Numbered from the stretch's first letter, positions 9,232 through 17,818 are shown. The stretch is 64,000 nucleotides of DNA from Dietzia lutea (GCF_003096075.1 NZ_CP015449.1:1054001-1118000); one strand, 5' to 3'. The notes: generated by a model not told the origin, from the sequence alone. A program made the numbers and translations.

Positions 9232-10635
9232 TCAGCGTCGCGAGCGGAGCGCCAACACCGCGCCGGCCAGCACCACGAGCCCGGCCGCACCGAGCGCCAG
9301 CCACGGCCCATAGCGCCCGAGCACCGAGCCGCCGACGTCCGCCGTGTCCGCCGCGCCCGGGCGCCCCGCCGTGCCGAGCGGCCCGGAGGCGAGATGGGCG
9401 GTCGCGTCGTCGGTCGGGTCCTGCTCACCGGTGCCGAGCGACCCCACCGAGCCGTCGGTGGCGAACGCGGCGTCGAGCAGGGCCGCCGCCTGCTGCCACG
9501 GGGCCGCGGGCACGCGGGTGCCGTCGAGGAGCACCACCGCCAGCCGTCGCCCGTCGCGTTCGGCCGCGCCGATGTACGTGTGGCGGGCGTCGTCCGTGAA
9601 GCCGGTCTTGCCGCCGATCGCGCCCGGGTAGTTGTAGAGCAGCTGGTTGTCGTTGCCCATGACGAAACCGGGGTTGACGGTGACGCCGTCCGGGCGGAGG
9701 GTCGGCCCGGTGTTCGGCGGCGCGTCGGCGGGGTTGGGCGGGCCCGCGCCCTCGCCGGCGGGATACCCGGGGAAGCCGGTGGACTGCGTGGCGACGATCT
9801 CCGCGAACGCCGGCCGGGTCATCGCGTCGCGGAAGATCAGCGACATGTCGTAGGCGCTGGACATCATGCCGGGGCCGTCGAGCCCGTTGACCGTGGCCGC
9901 GTTCGTACTGCGCGCCCCGATCGCGGCGGCGTGGGTGTTCATCGCCTCGAGGGTCTGCTCGATCCCGCCCATCTGGTGGGCCAGCACCACGGCCGCGTCG
10001 TTGCCCGACGACATGAGCAGCCCGCTGAGCAACCGCTTGACGGAGTACGCGCCGCCCGGGCCGACGCCGACGAGGCTGCCCTCGGCGCCCTCGAGATCCG
10101 CGTCGATGACGTGGACGATCCGCGCCGGGTCGAGCGTGTCCAGGACCACCGTGGCGAGCAGCGTCTTGATGAGACTGGCGGGACGGTAGCGACCGTGCGG
10201 ATCGCGGGCGGCCACGATCTCGCCGGTGTCGAGGTCGGAGATCATCCACGCGCTCGCCGTGACGTCGCGGGGCGTCTCGAAACCGTCAGGGGCCACGACG
10301 TCGCAGCCGACCAGCGCGTCACCCCCCGGCGGGATCTCGGGGACCGGGGGAGGGGCGGGCACGGTCTGCCCGGGCAGAGGGACCTCGGACTCGTCGACCG
10401 GTGCGGGCGGGGTCGTGCGGTGGGGACAACCGGTGATGTCGCGTGGGGTGTCGAAGTACGACGACGAGGTGGTCGACGGCAACACGGCCGCCGGCGGCGC
10501 CTCCGTGAGCGGGAGATCCGGCGCGGGCTCGACGGCCGTAGCGGGGCCCGCGGCAGCGAGGGGCGTCAGCGCGACGAGGGCTGCGATCGCGAGGCCGGCG
10601 GCGCGGTGTGCGGGCCGTCGTCGGTTGCTGGTCAC
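9232..10635 (-). CDS. dacB1: D-alanyl-D-alanine carboxypeptidase (DacB1-like)
   Basis: A 467-residue exported penicillin-binding protein that trims the terminal D-Ala from peptidoglycan pentapeptides. It has an N-terminal signal sequence (RAAGLAIAALVALTPLAAAG) and a C-terminal membrane anchor (WLALGAAGLVVLAGAVLAL) followed by Arg residues. The three active-site motifs are SLIK (in PASLIKTLLA), SGN (MSSGNDAAV) and KTG (GGKTGFTDD). Before the catalytic domain is a Pro-rich region of about 90 residues where the phrase F(D/E)TPRD(I/V)T occurs twice, each near a Cys (GCPHR, VGCDV). The start is GTG at 10635. It corresponds to Rv3330, which also lies near the sdh genes. Confidence 0.93.
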   Translation of the reverse strand: MTSNRRRPAHRAAGLAIAALVALTPLAAAGPATAVEPAPDLPLTEAPPAAVLPSTTSSSYFDTPRDITGCPHRTTPPAPVDESEVPLPGQTVPAPPPVPEIPPGGDALVGCDVVAPDGFETPRDVTASAWMISDLDTGEIVAARDPHGRYRPASLIKTLLATVVLDTLDPARIVHVIDADLEGAEGSLVGVGPGGAYSVKRLLSGLLMSSGNDAAVVLAHQMGGIEQTLEAMNTHAAAIGARSTNAATVNGLDGPGMMSSAYDMSLIFRDAMTRPAFAEIVATQSTGFPGYPAGEGAGPPNPADAPPNTGPTLRPDGVTVNPGFVMGNDNQLLYNYPGAIGGKTGFTDDARHTYIGAAERDGRRLAVVLLDGTRVPAAPWQQAAALLDAAFATDGSVGSLGTGEQDPTDDATAHLASGPLGTAGRPGAADTADVGGSVLGRYGPWLALGAAGLVVLAGAVLALRSRR

Positions 10636-10639
10636 GGGT

Positions 10640-11034
10640 CCAGATTCTATGACCGGCCGGGGCGTTCGCGGGCCGGACCCGCCGTGGGACGCGCCCGCTG
10701 TGGGTCGGGCTCGCCGCGGGTCACGCCGGCGAGGCCCCGCGTGACGCACGCACGTCCCCGCAGCCGCCCCTTGCGATGGCGTCTCGCTCCCCGGCCCGCC
10801 CGCAGCCGCTCCCGGGGATGGCGTCTCGCTCGCGACCGTTCGACAGCCGCCTGCGGGCATGTCGTCTCGCGCGCGCATCGGTACGCGCCAGACGCCATGG
10901 CGAGAGGCGGCTGTGGGAGGGGTGGGCAGGTGCGCAGCGACGCGGACAGTGAGCAGGTCGCGGGCGGGCCGCATTCGCGGGCGGGGCGGGCAGGTGCGCG
11001 TGCGCAGCGATGCGGGCGGGCCGGAAATGCGGGC
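10640..11034. repeat. Gene-free stretch with degenerate GC-rich repeats
   Basis: This stretch of about 400 bp has no supported gene. It holds two copies of ATGGCGTCTCGCTC (near 10776 and 10818), a nearby partly inverted relative (GACGCCATGGCGAGAG), and three variants of GCGCAGCGA followed by GCGGGCGGGCCGG or similar. Open frames across it are compositional shadows. Confidence 0.55.
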
Positions 11035-11070
11035 GGGGCCGCACCCTCCGTCAGTGGAGGATGCGGCCCC
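11035..11070. terminator. Hairpin after sdhB
   Basis: GGGGCCGCA (11035-11043) pairs with TGCGGCCCC (11062-11070), and an inner CCTCC/GGAGG adds five more pairs. It lies 40 bp after the sdhB stop on the minus strand and probably ends the sdhCDAB transcript. Confidence 0.75.
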
Positions 11071-11109
11071 GGCACGCGGCGGCGTCTGGGACGCCCCGTG
11101 CGGAGACGA

Positions 11110-11901
11110 TCAGCGGGCGAACAGCAGCGCGCGCTTGACCTCCTGGATCGCCTGCGTGACCTGGATGCCACGGGGGCACGCGTCGGTGCAGTTGAAGGTG
11201 GTGCGGCAGCGCCACACGCCCTCGGCGTCGTTGAGGATCTCGAGACGCTCGGCGGCGCCCTCGTCACGGGAGTCGAAGATGAACCGGTGCGCGTTGACGA
11301 TCGCCGCCGGCCCGAAGTACGACCCGTCGGCCCAGAACACCGGGCAGGAGCTCGTGCAGCAGGCGCAGAGGATGCACTTGGTGGTGTCGTCGAAGCGGGC
11401 GCGGTCGGTCTGCGACTGGATGCGCTCGGCGGTCGGCTGGTTGCCGGACGTGATGAGGTACGGCATGACGTCGCGGTACGACTTGAAGAACGGCTCCATG
11501 TCGACGTACAGGTCCTTCTCCACCGGCAGCCCGCGCAGCGGGGCCACCGTGATGGTGATGGACTTGCCGTCCTTGGGGAGCATGTCCTTCATGAGGACCT
11601 TGCACGCCAGGCGGTTCACGCCGTTGATGAGCATGGCGTCCGAACCACAGATGCCGTGTGCACACGAGCGGCGGAACGCGAGCGACCCGTCGATGTAGTT
11701 CTTGACGTACATCAGCAGGTTGAGCAGACGGTCCGACGGCAGGGCCGGGACCTCGTACTCCTTCCAGCCCGCCGAATCAGGATCCTCCGGGTTGAACCGG
11801 GCGATCTTCAGCGTGACCATGGTCGAGCCGGGCGGGACCGGGCGGTTGGAGTTCGGGTCCCTGCCGTCGGTGGCCTTGGTGGTGTCGACTGCGGTGGTCA
11901 T
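11110..11901 (-). CDS. sdhB: Succinate dehydrogenase iron-sulfur subunit
   Basis: A 263-residue subunit that carries the 2Fe-2S, 4Fe-4S and 3Fe-4S centres passing electrons from the SdhA flavin to menaquinone in the membrane. The 2Fe-2S ligands lie in CAHGICGSDAM, and the other clusters in CILCACCTSSCPVFW and CTDACPRGI. The ATG at 11901 overlaps the sdhA stop (TGATG), so translation is coupled. The N-terminal 28 residues before MVTLKIARFNPE are an extra tail. Last gene of the sdhCDAB operon, followed by a hairpin. Confidence 0.97.
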   Translation of the reverse strand: MTTAVDTTKATDGRDPNSNRPVPPGSTMVTLKIARFNPEDPDSAGWKEYEVPALPSDRLLNLLMYVKNYIDGSLAFRRSCAHGICGSDAMLINGVNRLACKVLMKDMLPKDGKSITITVAPLRGLPVEKDLYVDMEPFFKSYRDVMPYLITSGNQPTAERIQSQTDRARFDDTTKCILCACCTSSCPVFWADGSYFGPAAIVNAHRFIFDSRDEGAAERLEILNDAEGVWRCRTTFNCTDACPRGIQVTQAIQEVKRALLFAR

Positions 11902-13670
11902 CAGTACTTACGCTCCATCGGCTCGTAGCGGGTCTGCACAACCGGCTTCCAGTCCAACCGGATGTCGGAGAGCAGGTCGAGGCCGTTCTCCTTGAACGCC
12001 ATCGTGTGCTTCATGTACTCGTCGTCGTTGCGGTCCGGGAAGTCCTCGCGGGAGTGACCGCCACGCGACTCCTTACGGTTGAGGGCACCCACGACGGTGA
12101 CCTCCGCCAGCTCCAGGAGGAAGCCCAGCTCGACGGCCTCCAGGAGCTCGGTGTTGAACCGCCGGCCCTTGTCGCTGACCGTGACGTGCTCGTAGCGCTC
12201 CTTGAGCGCGCGGAGCTCTTCGCGGGCCTCGGTGAGCGACTGCTCGGTGCGGAACACCGACGCCTTGTCGTCCATCATGGCCTGCATCTCGCTGCGGATG
12301 TCGGCCGCGCTCTCGTTGCCGCGGTCGGACAGCATCCGCTCCATCCACTCGCGCACCATCTGCTCCGGCTCCTCGGGGAGCTCGACGAACTCGTGGTTCG
12401 CAGCGTACTCCGCCGCGGCGATGCCGGCACGGCGGCCGAAGACGTTGATGTCCAGCAGCGAGTTGGTGCCCAGGCGGTTGGAGCCGTGGACCGACACGCA
12501 GGCGCACTCACCGGCGGCGTACAGGCCGGGGACGACGTCGTCGTTGTTGCGCAGCACCTCGCCCTGGATGTTGGTCGGGATGCCGCCCATGACGTAGTGG
12601 CAGGTCGGGAACACCGGCACCAGCTCGGTCACCGGGTCCACACCGAGGTAGGTTCGGGAGAACTCGGTGATGTCGGGGAGCTTCTCCTCGAGCACGTCGG
12701 CGCCGAGGTGGGTCACGTCGATGTAGACGTAGTCCTTCTCGGGTCCGGCGCCGCGGCCCTCGCGCACCTCGAGGACCATCGAGCGGGCGACGATGTCACG
12801 CGGCGCGAGGTCCTTGATGGTGGGGGCGTAGCGCTCCATGAAACGCTCGCCGTCGGCGTTGCGCAGGATGCCGCCCTCGCCGCGGACGGCCTCGGAGATG
12901 AGGATGCCCAGGCCGGCGAGGCCGGTCGGGTGGAACTGGTGGAACTCCATGTCCTCCAGCGGCAGGCCCTTGCGGAAGACCACGGCCATGCCGTCACCGG
13001 TGAGGGTGTGGGCGTTGGAGGTGGTCTTGTACATCCGGCCCGAGCCGCCGGTCGCGAAGACGGTGGCCTTGGAGTGGAAGACGTGAAGATCGCCGGAGGC
13101 GAGCTCGTAGGCGACGCAGCCGGTGGCGACGGGGCCCTCCGGGGTTTCCGTGAGGCACAGGTCCAGGACGTAGAACTCGTTGAAGAACTCGACCTTGTGC
13201 TTGACGCAGTTCTGGTAGAGGGTCTGCAGGATCATGTGACCCGTGCGGTCGGCCGCGTAGCAGGCCCGGCGGACGGGCGCCTTGCCGTGGTCACGGGTGT
13301 GGCCACCGAAGCGACGCTGGTCGATCTTGCCCTCGGGCGTGCGGTTGAACGGCAGGCCCATGTTCTCCAGGTCGATGACCGCGGTGATGGCCTCCTTGGC
13401 CATGATCTCCGCGGCGTCCTGGTCGACGAGGTAGTCGCCGCCCTTAACCGTGTCGAACGTGTGCCACTCCCAGTTGTCCTCCTCGACGTTGGCGAGGGCC
13501 GCGCACATGCCGCCCTGGGCGGCGCCGGTGTGGGAGCGGGTGGGGTAGAGCTTGGTGAGGACCGCGGTACGGGTACGCGGGCCCGCCTCGATGGCCGCGC
13601 GCATGCCTGCGCCGCCCGCGCCGACGATCACTACGTCGTACTGGTGCTGGTGGACCTGACGATCGGTCAT
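11901..13670 (-). CDS. sdhA: Succinate dehydrogenase flavoprotein subunit
   Basis: A 589-residue catalytic subunit that oxidises succinate to fumarate. The FAD-binding motif is VIVGAGGAGMRAAIEAG at the N-terminus. The histidine that covalently binds FAD is in RSHTGAAQGG. The substrate loop includes HQFHPTGL and the active-site Arg lies in the middle domain. The normal length and the ATG start at 13670 are clear. It is followed by sdhB with overlapping stop and start codons and preceded by the membrane anchors sdhC and sdhD, the same order as M. tuberculosis Rv3316-Rv3319. Confidence 0.97.
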   Translation of the reverse strand: MTDRQVHQHQYDVVIVGAGGAGMRAAIEAGPRTRTAVLTKLYPTRSHTGAAQGGMCAALANVEEDNWEWHTFDTVKGGDYLVDQDAAEIMAKEAITAVIDLENMGLPFNRTPEGKIDQRRFGGHTRDHGKAPVRRACYAADRTGHMILQTLYQNCVKHKVEFFNEFYVLDLCLTETPEGPVATGCVAYELASGDLHVFHSKATVFATGGSGRMYKTTSNAHTLTGDGMAVVFRKGLPLEDMEFHQFHPTGLAGLGILISEAVRGEGGILRNADGERFMERYAPTIKDLAPRDIVARSMVLEVREGRGAGPEKDYVYIDVTHLGADVLEEKLPDITEFSRTYLGVDPVTELVPVFPTCHYVMGGIPTNIQGEVLRNNDDVVPGLYAAGECACVSVHGSNRLGTNSLLDINVFGRRAGIAAAEYAANHEFVELPEEPEQMVREWMERMLSDRGNESAADIRSEMQAMMDDKASVFRTEQSLTEAREELRALKERYEHVTVSDKGRRFNTELLEAVELGFLLELAEVTVVGALNRKESRGGHSREDFPDRNDDEYMKHTMAFKENGLDLLSDIRLDWKPVVQTRYEPMERKY

Positions 13671-13729
13671 GGGTTTCTCAGTGCTCGCTTTCGGAAAGGT
13701 GAAGTCCGCCGGACGGATTCAGCCGTCGA

Positions 13730-14161
13730 TCAGAGGTCGTAGGCGAGGCCGAAGATGGCGTACGTGCCCAGGGCCAGGGTCAGGACGGTGGCGGCGAGGA
13801 GGATCGAGTTGAGCCAGAACCGGGTCGAGTCCTTGCGCGAGTAGTCGGCGATGATGGTGCGGACGCCGTTGGCGCCGTGGAGCATCGCCAGCCAGAGCAT
13901 GAGGATGTCCCACGTGGCCCAGAAGGGGCTCTGCCAGCGATCGGCGACGTAGGCCCAGTCGATGCGGTGGACACCCTCATCGATCATCAGGCCCACGGTG
14001 AGGTGGCCGAGCGTGAGGATGACGAGCGCGACGCCGGAGTAGCGCATGAAGACCCATGCGGTCCGCTCGAAGTTGAATCCCGAGCGTATGCGCGGCGAGC
14101 GGGGCTGCGCGAGCGAGGCGGGGCGGTCGTAGGACGTCTGGAGAACAGGTGCGTCTGCCAT
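13730..14161 (-). CDS. sdhD: Succinate dehydrogenase membrane anchor subunit D
   Basis: A 143-residue integral membrane protein with three hydrophobic helices (VALVILTLGHLTVGLM; FWATWDILMLWLAMLHGAN; LLAATVLTLALGTYAIFGL). Histidines in LGHLT and MLHGANG are candidate heme and quinone-site ligands, as in other SdhD proteins. About 35 N-terminal residues are hydrophilic. The ATG at 14161 lies 14 bp after the sdhC stop and follows AAGGAGAA, a good ribosome binding site. Confidence 0.93.
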   Translation of the reverse strand: MADAPVLQTSYDRPASLAQPRSPRIRSGFNFERTAWVFMRYSGVALVILTLGHLTVGLMIDEGVHRIDWAYVADRWQSPFWATWDILMLWLAMLHGANGVRTIIADYSRKDSTRFWLNSILLAATVLTLALGTYAIFGLAYDL

Positions 14162-14175
14162 GGTGATCGTTCTCC

Positions 14176-14583
14176 TTAGAGGTGCTCGAAGAGGAGGAAG
14201 AGGAGGCGGGCGGTCGCGGCGGCGAACACCACGACCCAGATCGCCAGGACTGCCCACAGCATCTGGCGCTGGTACCTCGCGCCCTTGGACCAGAAGTCCA
14301 CCAGGACGATGCGCAGGCCGTTGAGGGCGTGGAAGAGCACCAGGGCGACCAGGCCGATCTCCATCAGCCCGACGATCGGCGTCTTGTACGTGTCGATGAC
14401 CGCGTTGTAGCTCTCCGGGCTGACCGTGACGAGCGCGGTGTCGAGGACGTGCACGAAGAGGAAGAAGAAGATCGCGACGCCGGAGATCCGGTGGGCGACC
14501 CACGACCACATCCCCGGGTCACCCTTGTAGATATTGAGCTTTTTTCTGGGGGCCGGACGCGCCGGCGCCTGCGCAGTACTCAT
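14176..14583 (-). CDS. sdhC: Succinate dehydrogenase cytochrome b556 subunit
   Basis: A 135-residue membrane anchor that, with SdhD, binds heme b and quinone. The family signature is visible as WVAHRISGVAIFFFLFVHVLD (SxxHRxSG type). His in FVHVLD and FHALNGLR are likely heme ligands. Three hydrophobic helices span the protein. It is the first gene of the sdhCDAB operon; the ATG at 14583 is divergent from cdd across 190 bp that hold promoters for both sides. Confidence 0.95.
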   Translation of the reverse strand: MSTAQAPARPAPRKKLNIYKGDPGMWSWVAHRISGVAIFFFLFVHVLDTALVTVSPESYNAVIDTYKTPIVGLMEIGLVALVLFHALNGLRIVLVDFWSKGARYQRQMLWAVLAIWVVVFAAATARLLFLLFEHL

Positions 14584-14666
14584 GGGCTTGTCGTGCCTCC
14601 GAATCGTCTGGGCCTGATGCCATCGGCGCGCGTTCCGGCCCGAGAGCACAGCGGGCGCCTACTAGG

Positions 14667-14695
14667 ACTTTAGACCTGAGATCTGCCTGACGAAA
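14667..14695 (-). promoter_or_regulatory. Candidate sdhC promoter
   Basis: On the minus strand TTTCGT and TAAAGT are 17 bp apart. Transcription would begin near 14660 with a leader of about 75 nt. Confidence 0.45.
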
Positions 14696-14733
14696 ACCAG
14701 GGTGGGTACCGTGGTCCGGGCGGGTTATGCCTG

Positions 14734-14747
14734 TTAGGCGACCCTAA
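14734..14747. promoter_or_regulatory. TTAGG-N4-CCTAA dyad before cdd
   Basis: A perfect 5-bp inverted repeat with a 4-nt spacer lies 27 bp before the cdd start, in the sdhC-cdd gap. It is a candidate operator of unknown owner. It is too short for a standard DtxR/IdeR box. Confidence 0.35.
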
Positions 14748-14773
14748 ATGAAGTTACCGAAGGGTAGGTCGCC

Positions 14774-15256
14774 GTGACGCATGACGAAACCGCAGCACAA
14801 CGAAGCGCCATTGTCGACACTCTGAGAGAGGCGGCACTGGCGGCCGCGCGGAACGCGTACCGTCCCTACTCCGGACTGGGGGTCGGTGCCGCCGCGCTGA
14901 CCGGGCCCCCGGTCGGCCGGGTCGCCGCGGGAGGGGAACCGGTGGTCACGCCGCCCGCCGGCCGTGGAGACGGGCGGGGCCGGGTCGTCGTCGGGTGCAA
15001 CGTGGAGAACGCCTCCTACGGGCTGACACTGTGCGCCGAGTGCTCGCTCGTGTCGGACCTCCACCGCACCGGCGGCGGGAGGCTGCTCGAGCTTGTCGTC
15101 GTCACCCACACCGGCGAGCCGCTCTCGCCGTGCGGGCGCTGCCGACAGCTCCTCCACGAGCACGGCGGCCCCGACCTGGTCGTCCACACGGCGCGCGGCG
15201 CGGTGCGCCTCGGCGAGCTCCTCCCGGACGCGTTCGGGCCGGGGGACCTGGCGTGA
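14774..15256 (+). CDS. cdd: Cytidine deaminase
   Basis: Deaminates cytidine and deoxycytidine to uridine for pyrimidine salvage. The zinc site is complete: the catalytic Cys-Ala-Glu in TLCAECSL and the Cys pair in SPCGRCRQLL. At 160 residues it is longer than the usual ~130 because about 20 Gly/Pro-rich residues (from PPVGRVAAGG to RGDGRGR) are inserted before VVVGCNVENASYG. The GTG at 14774 follows AGGGTAGG. Its stop overlaps the deoA start (GTGA), so the two salvage enzymes are made together, as in Rv3315c-Rv3314c. Confidence 0.95.
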   Translation: MTHDETAAQRSAIVDTLREAALAAARNAYRPYSGLGVGAAALTGPPVGRVAAGGEPVVTPPAGRGDGRGRVVVGCNVENASYGLTLCAECSLVSDLHRTGGGRLLELVVVTHTGEPLSPCGRCRQLLHEHGGPDLVVHTARGAVRLGELLPDAFGPGDLA

Positions 15257-16569
15257 GTGCGCGGGTCGGCCCGGCGCGGCGCCACGACGCCGTGCGGATC
15301 ATCGAGGCGAAGAGGGACGGGCGGGAACTCGACGACGACGAGGTCGACTGGATCGTCGACGGGTTCACCCGCGGGGTCGTCGCGCCGGAACAGATGTCGG
15401 CGTTGGCGATGGCGATCTACTTCCGCGGCATGACCGACCGCGAGATCGCCCGCTGGACCTCCGCGATGGTCCGCTCGGGGACCCGACTGGACCTGTCCAC
15501 CGTGACCCGCGGCGACGCCCTGGTCCCGACCGTCGACAAGCACTCCACCGGCGGGGTGGGCGACGCGATCACGCTCGTGCTCACGCCGCTGCTCGCGACC
15601 TGGGACGTCGCCGTGCCCCAGCTGTCCGGCCGCGGACTCGGCCACACCGGCGGCACCCTCGACAAGCTCGAGTCGATCCCCGGGTGGCGGGCCGGCCTCG
15701 ACGCCGCCGCGATGCGGGAGGTCCTGGGTCGAACCGGGGCGGTGATCTGCGCTGCCGGGTCCGACCTCGCGCCCGCCGACCGCGCCCTCTACGCCCTGCG
15801 CGATGTCACCGGGACCGTGCCGTCGATCCCCATGCTCGCGGCGTCGATCATGAGCAAGAAGATCGCCGAGGGCACCGGCACGCTGGTGCTCGACGTCAAA
15901 TACGGCTCGGGCGCGTTCCGGCCGGATCCCGCCGACGCCCGCGAGCTGGCCCGCGTGATGGTGGCGATCGGCACCGCCGCCGGCGTCCGGACCAGCGCCC
16001 TCGTCACCGCCAACCACACCCCGCTCGGCCGCGCCGTGGGCAACTCCCTCGAGGTGGCGGAGTGTCTCGAGATCCTCGGTGGCGGTGGACCCGAGGACAT
16101 GATCGACCTCACCTGCGAGCTGGCCCGGGAGGCGTTGGCCGCGGTGGGGATCGACGACGCCGACCCGCGGGCGCGGCTGGGCGACGGGCGGGCGATGGAC
16201 TCCTACCGCGCGATGATCACCGCCCAGGGCGGCGACCCGGACGCTCCGCTGCCGCGGGCCGCGCACGTCGAACAGGTGCGGGCGTCGGCGGCGGGCCGGG
16301 TCCGGTGGGACGCTCTCGGCGTCGGCCGCGCGTCGTGGCTGTCCGGGGCGGGACGCTCCCGTCCGGGCGAGGCGGTCGACCACGCCGCCGGCGTCCTGCT
16401 GCACCGCGTCGAGGGCGAGGCGGTCAGGGCCGGCGACGTGGTGGCCACCGTCCACGCGGGTGATGAGCGACGCCTGCCCGCCGCCGTCGACGAGCTCCGG
16501 GCCGCCCTGGGGACGGGCCCCGGGCGCGGTCCTGCGGGGGAGGTCGCCGACCGCCTGCGCGGGTGGTGA
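15253..16569 (+). CDS. deoA: Thymidine phosphorylase
   Basis: Splits thymidine or deoxyuridine into base and deoxyribose-1-phosphate (438 residues, normal length). The family signature is visible as SGRGLGHTGGTLDKLESIPG, and the phosphate-binding stretch as KHSTGGVGDAITL. The GTG at 15253 overlaps the end of cdd. An adenosine deaminase gene follows in M. tuberculosis; here there is none, and a converging gene on the other strand begins only 4 bp after the stop. Confidence 0.96.
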   Translation: MSARVGPARRHDAVRIIEAKRDGRELDDDEVDWIVDGFTRGVVAPEQMSALAMAIYFRGMTDREIARWTSAMVRSGTRLDLSTVTRGDALVPTVDKHSTGGVGDAITLVLTPLLATWDVAVPQLSGRGLGHTGGTLDKLESIPGWRAGLDAAAMREVLGRTGAVICAAGSDLAPADRALYALRDVTGTVPSIPMLAASIMSKKIAEGTGTLVLDVKYGSGAFRPDPADARELARVMVAIGTAAGVRTSALVTANHTPLGRAVGNSLEVAECLEILGGGGPEDMIDLTCELAREALAAVGIDDADPRARLGDGRAMDSYRAMITAQGGDPDAPLPRAAHVEQVRASAAGRVRWDALGVGRASWLSGAGRSRPGEAVDHAAGVLLHRVEGEAVRAGDVVATVHAGDERRLPAAVDELRAALGTGPGRGPAGEVADRLRGW

Positions 16570-16573
16570 CCTG

Positions 16574-17794
16574 TCAGGCGATGTCGGGCGTGGTGACGAG
16601 CTTCTCGACGTCGTCGACGAGGTCGCGCCACTCGGTGGCCTCGTCGTCGAACGGAGCGGTCGGCTCGAGCAGCTTGGCGTCGTCGGGGTTGAGCACGTAG
16701 TGCAGGAACCGGCGCAGCGACGAGCCGCGGCCGGTGACCGCCGCCTCGAGGTCGGCGTCGCCGACGTAGTTGGCGAGGTCGGTGACGAGTTCCACGGCCA
16801 GACCGAGCTGATCGGGGTCGACCATGTCGGGGCCGACCTCGATGTCGCGGTCGATCCCCGCCAGGACGTAGGCGTTGTCGTCGGTGACGTGGACGTCGAG
16901 GCTGCCGTCGACCGCGGCGAGCTTGACGCGCTCGTAGGTGGCCACCCGGGTGAGTGTCGCGTCGTCGTTGTCCGCCAGGAAGCGAGCCAGGCCGCGGGGG
17001 CTGGTGAAGACGTAGGCCTGGTCGCCGTCGCCGAGGAACACCGGGCGGTCCCCGAGGTAGCAGCGCAGGCTGAGGTACTCCTGGTCGGAGAACACGATCT
17101 TGATGGGGTCGATCCCGACGCTCTCCCACAGGGAGCCCTCGGGGTAGCCGGTGGCTGCGGGCTCGGACTCGGGCTCCGGCTCGGGGAGTGCCGCCTCGGC
17201 GGTCTCGAGGTCGTGGCGGGCCCGCTCGACCTCGGCGCGGTCGAGTTCGGGGGTGGTCATGACGTCCTGGATGGCGTCGAGGACGTCGTCCCAGCCCTTG
17301 GCGACGGTCTTGCGGATGGACTTCCAGAGCTTGAGCCCGTCGCGGCCGTAGAACTCGTCCATGCCGTGCGTGACGGACGCCAGGACGGGATTGCCGTTGA
17401 AGAACTTGGTCACGGTGTCGAGTTCGCACACCTCGCCGATCGAGCGGGCGATCGCGAAGGACTGGTCGATCTCGTCGACCGATGACTCGGTGGGGTTCTC
17501 ACCGAGCAGCTCGAGGACGCCGACCAGGTCGTAGCAGTTCTCGTCGGCGGCGCGGAAGTCGAGGACGTCGGACTGTGCGAACTGCTCCCACGAGGGGTGG
17601 TCCTGCAGGTCGTGCTCGGCGCCGCTGCGCACCAGGGCCAGGAGTTCGGCTGTCGAGTCGAACGCGTAGAGGTCGTCGCCGAGGCCGAGGAACGCCTCCC
17701 AGTCGTCGTTGTCCTCGCGCCAGCTGGGTGCCCAGAGGGTCGTGACGTCTCCCTCCGGGAGACCGAGCTCGATCGGGACGATGTCCTTGGCCAT
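16574..17794 (-). CDS. Conserved acidic protein, Rv3311-like, function unknown
   Basis: A 406-residue, strongly acidic, soluble protein with no signal peptide or membrane segment. It starts MAKDIVPIELGLPEGDVTTL. A repeated theme is visible: WEAFLGLGDDLYAFDSTAELLALV near the N-terminus and LGDGDQAYVFTSPRGLARFL near the middle, each a strand pair followed by a helix, so the protein may be an internal duplication joined by a Glu/Pro-rich linker (PEPEPESEP). From memory of M. tuberculosis gene order and this N-terminus I match it to Rv3311, which has no known function. The start at 17794 is supported by TATGCT 7 nt upstream; ATG 17806 and GTG 17812 are alternatives. Confidence 0.75.
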   Translation of the reverse strand: MAKDIVPIELGLPEGDVTTLWAPSWREDNDDWEAFLGLGDDLYAFDSTAELLALVRSGAEHDLQDHPSWEQFAQSDVLDFRAADENCYDLVGVLELLGENPTESSVDEIDQSFAIARSIGEVCELDTVTKFFNGNPVLASVTHGMDEFYGRDGLKLWKSIRKTVAKGWDDVLDAIQDVMTTPELDRAEVERARHDLETAEAALPEPEPESEPAATGYPEGSLWESVGIDPIKIVFSDQEYLSLRCYLGDRPVFLGDGDQAYVFTSPRGLARFLADNDDATLTRVATYERVKLAAVDGSLDVHVTDDNAYVLAGIDRDIEVGPDMVDPDQLGLAVELVTDLANYVGDADLEAAVTGRGSSLRRFLHYVLNPDDAKLLEPTAPFDDEATEWRDLVDDVEKLVTTPDIA

Positions 17795-17801
17795 GCTGGC
17801 C

Positions 17802-17807
17802 AGCATA
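17802..17807 (-). promoter_or_regulatory. -10 box of a leaderless transcript of the Rv3311-like gene
   Basis: TATGCT on the minus strand lies 7 nt before the ATG at 17794, with no ribosome binding site in between. Confidence 0.55.
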
Positions 17808-17818
17808 TCCACGCCCGG

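Noticed and set aside
8632-11928. Very long plus-strand open frame of more than 1000 codons
   Set aside because: It lies antisense to dacB1 and sdhB and across the TetR gene in another frame. The product is Arg/Pro/Gly-rich with no domain, as expected in GC-rich DNA.
14734-14747. DtxR/IdeR iron box
   Set aside because: The arms TTAGG and CCTAA match, but the whole site is 14 bp and lacks the central part of the 19-bp consensus.
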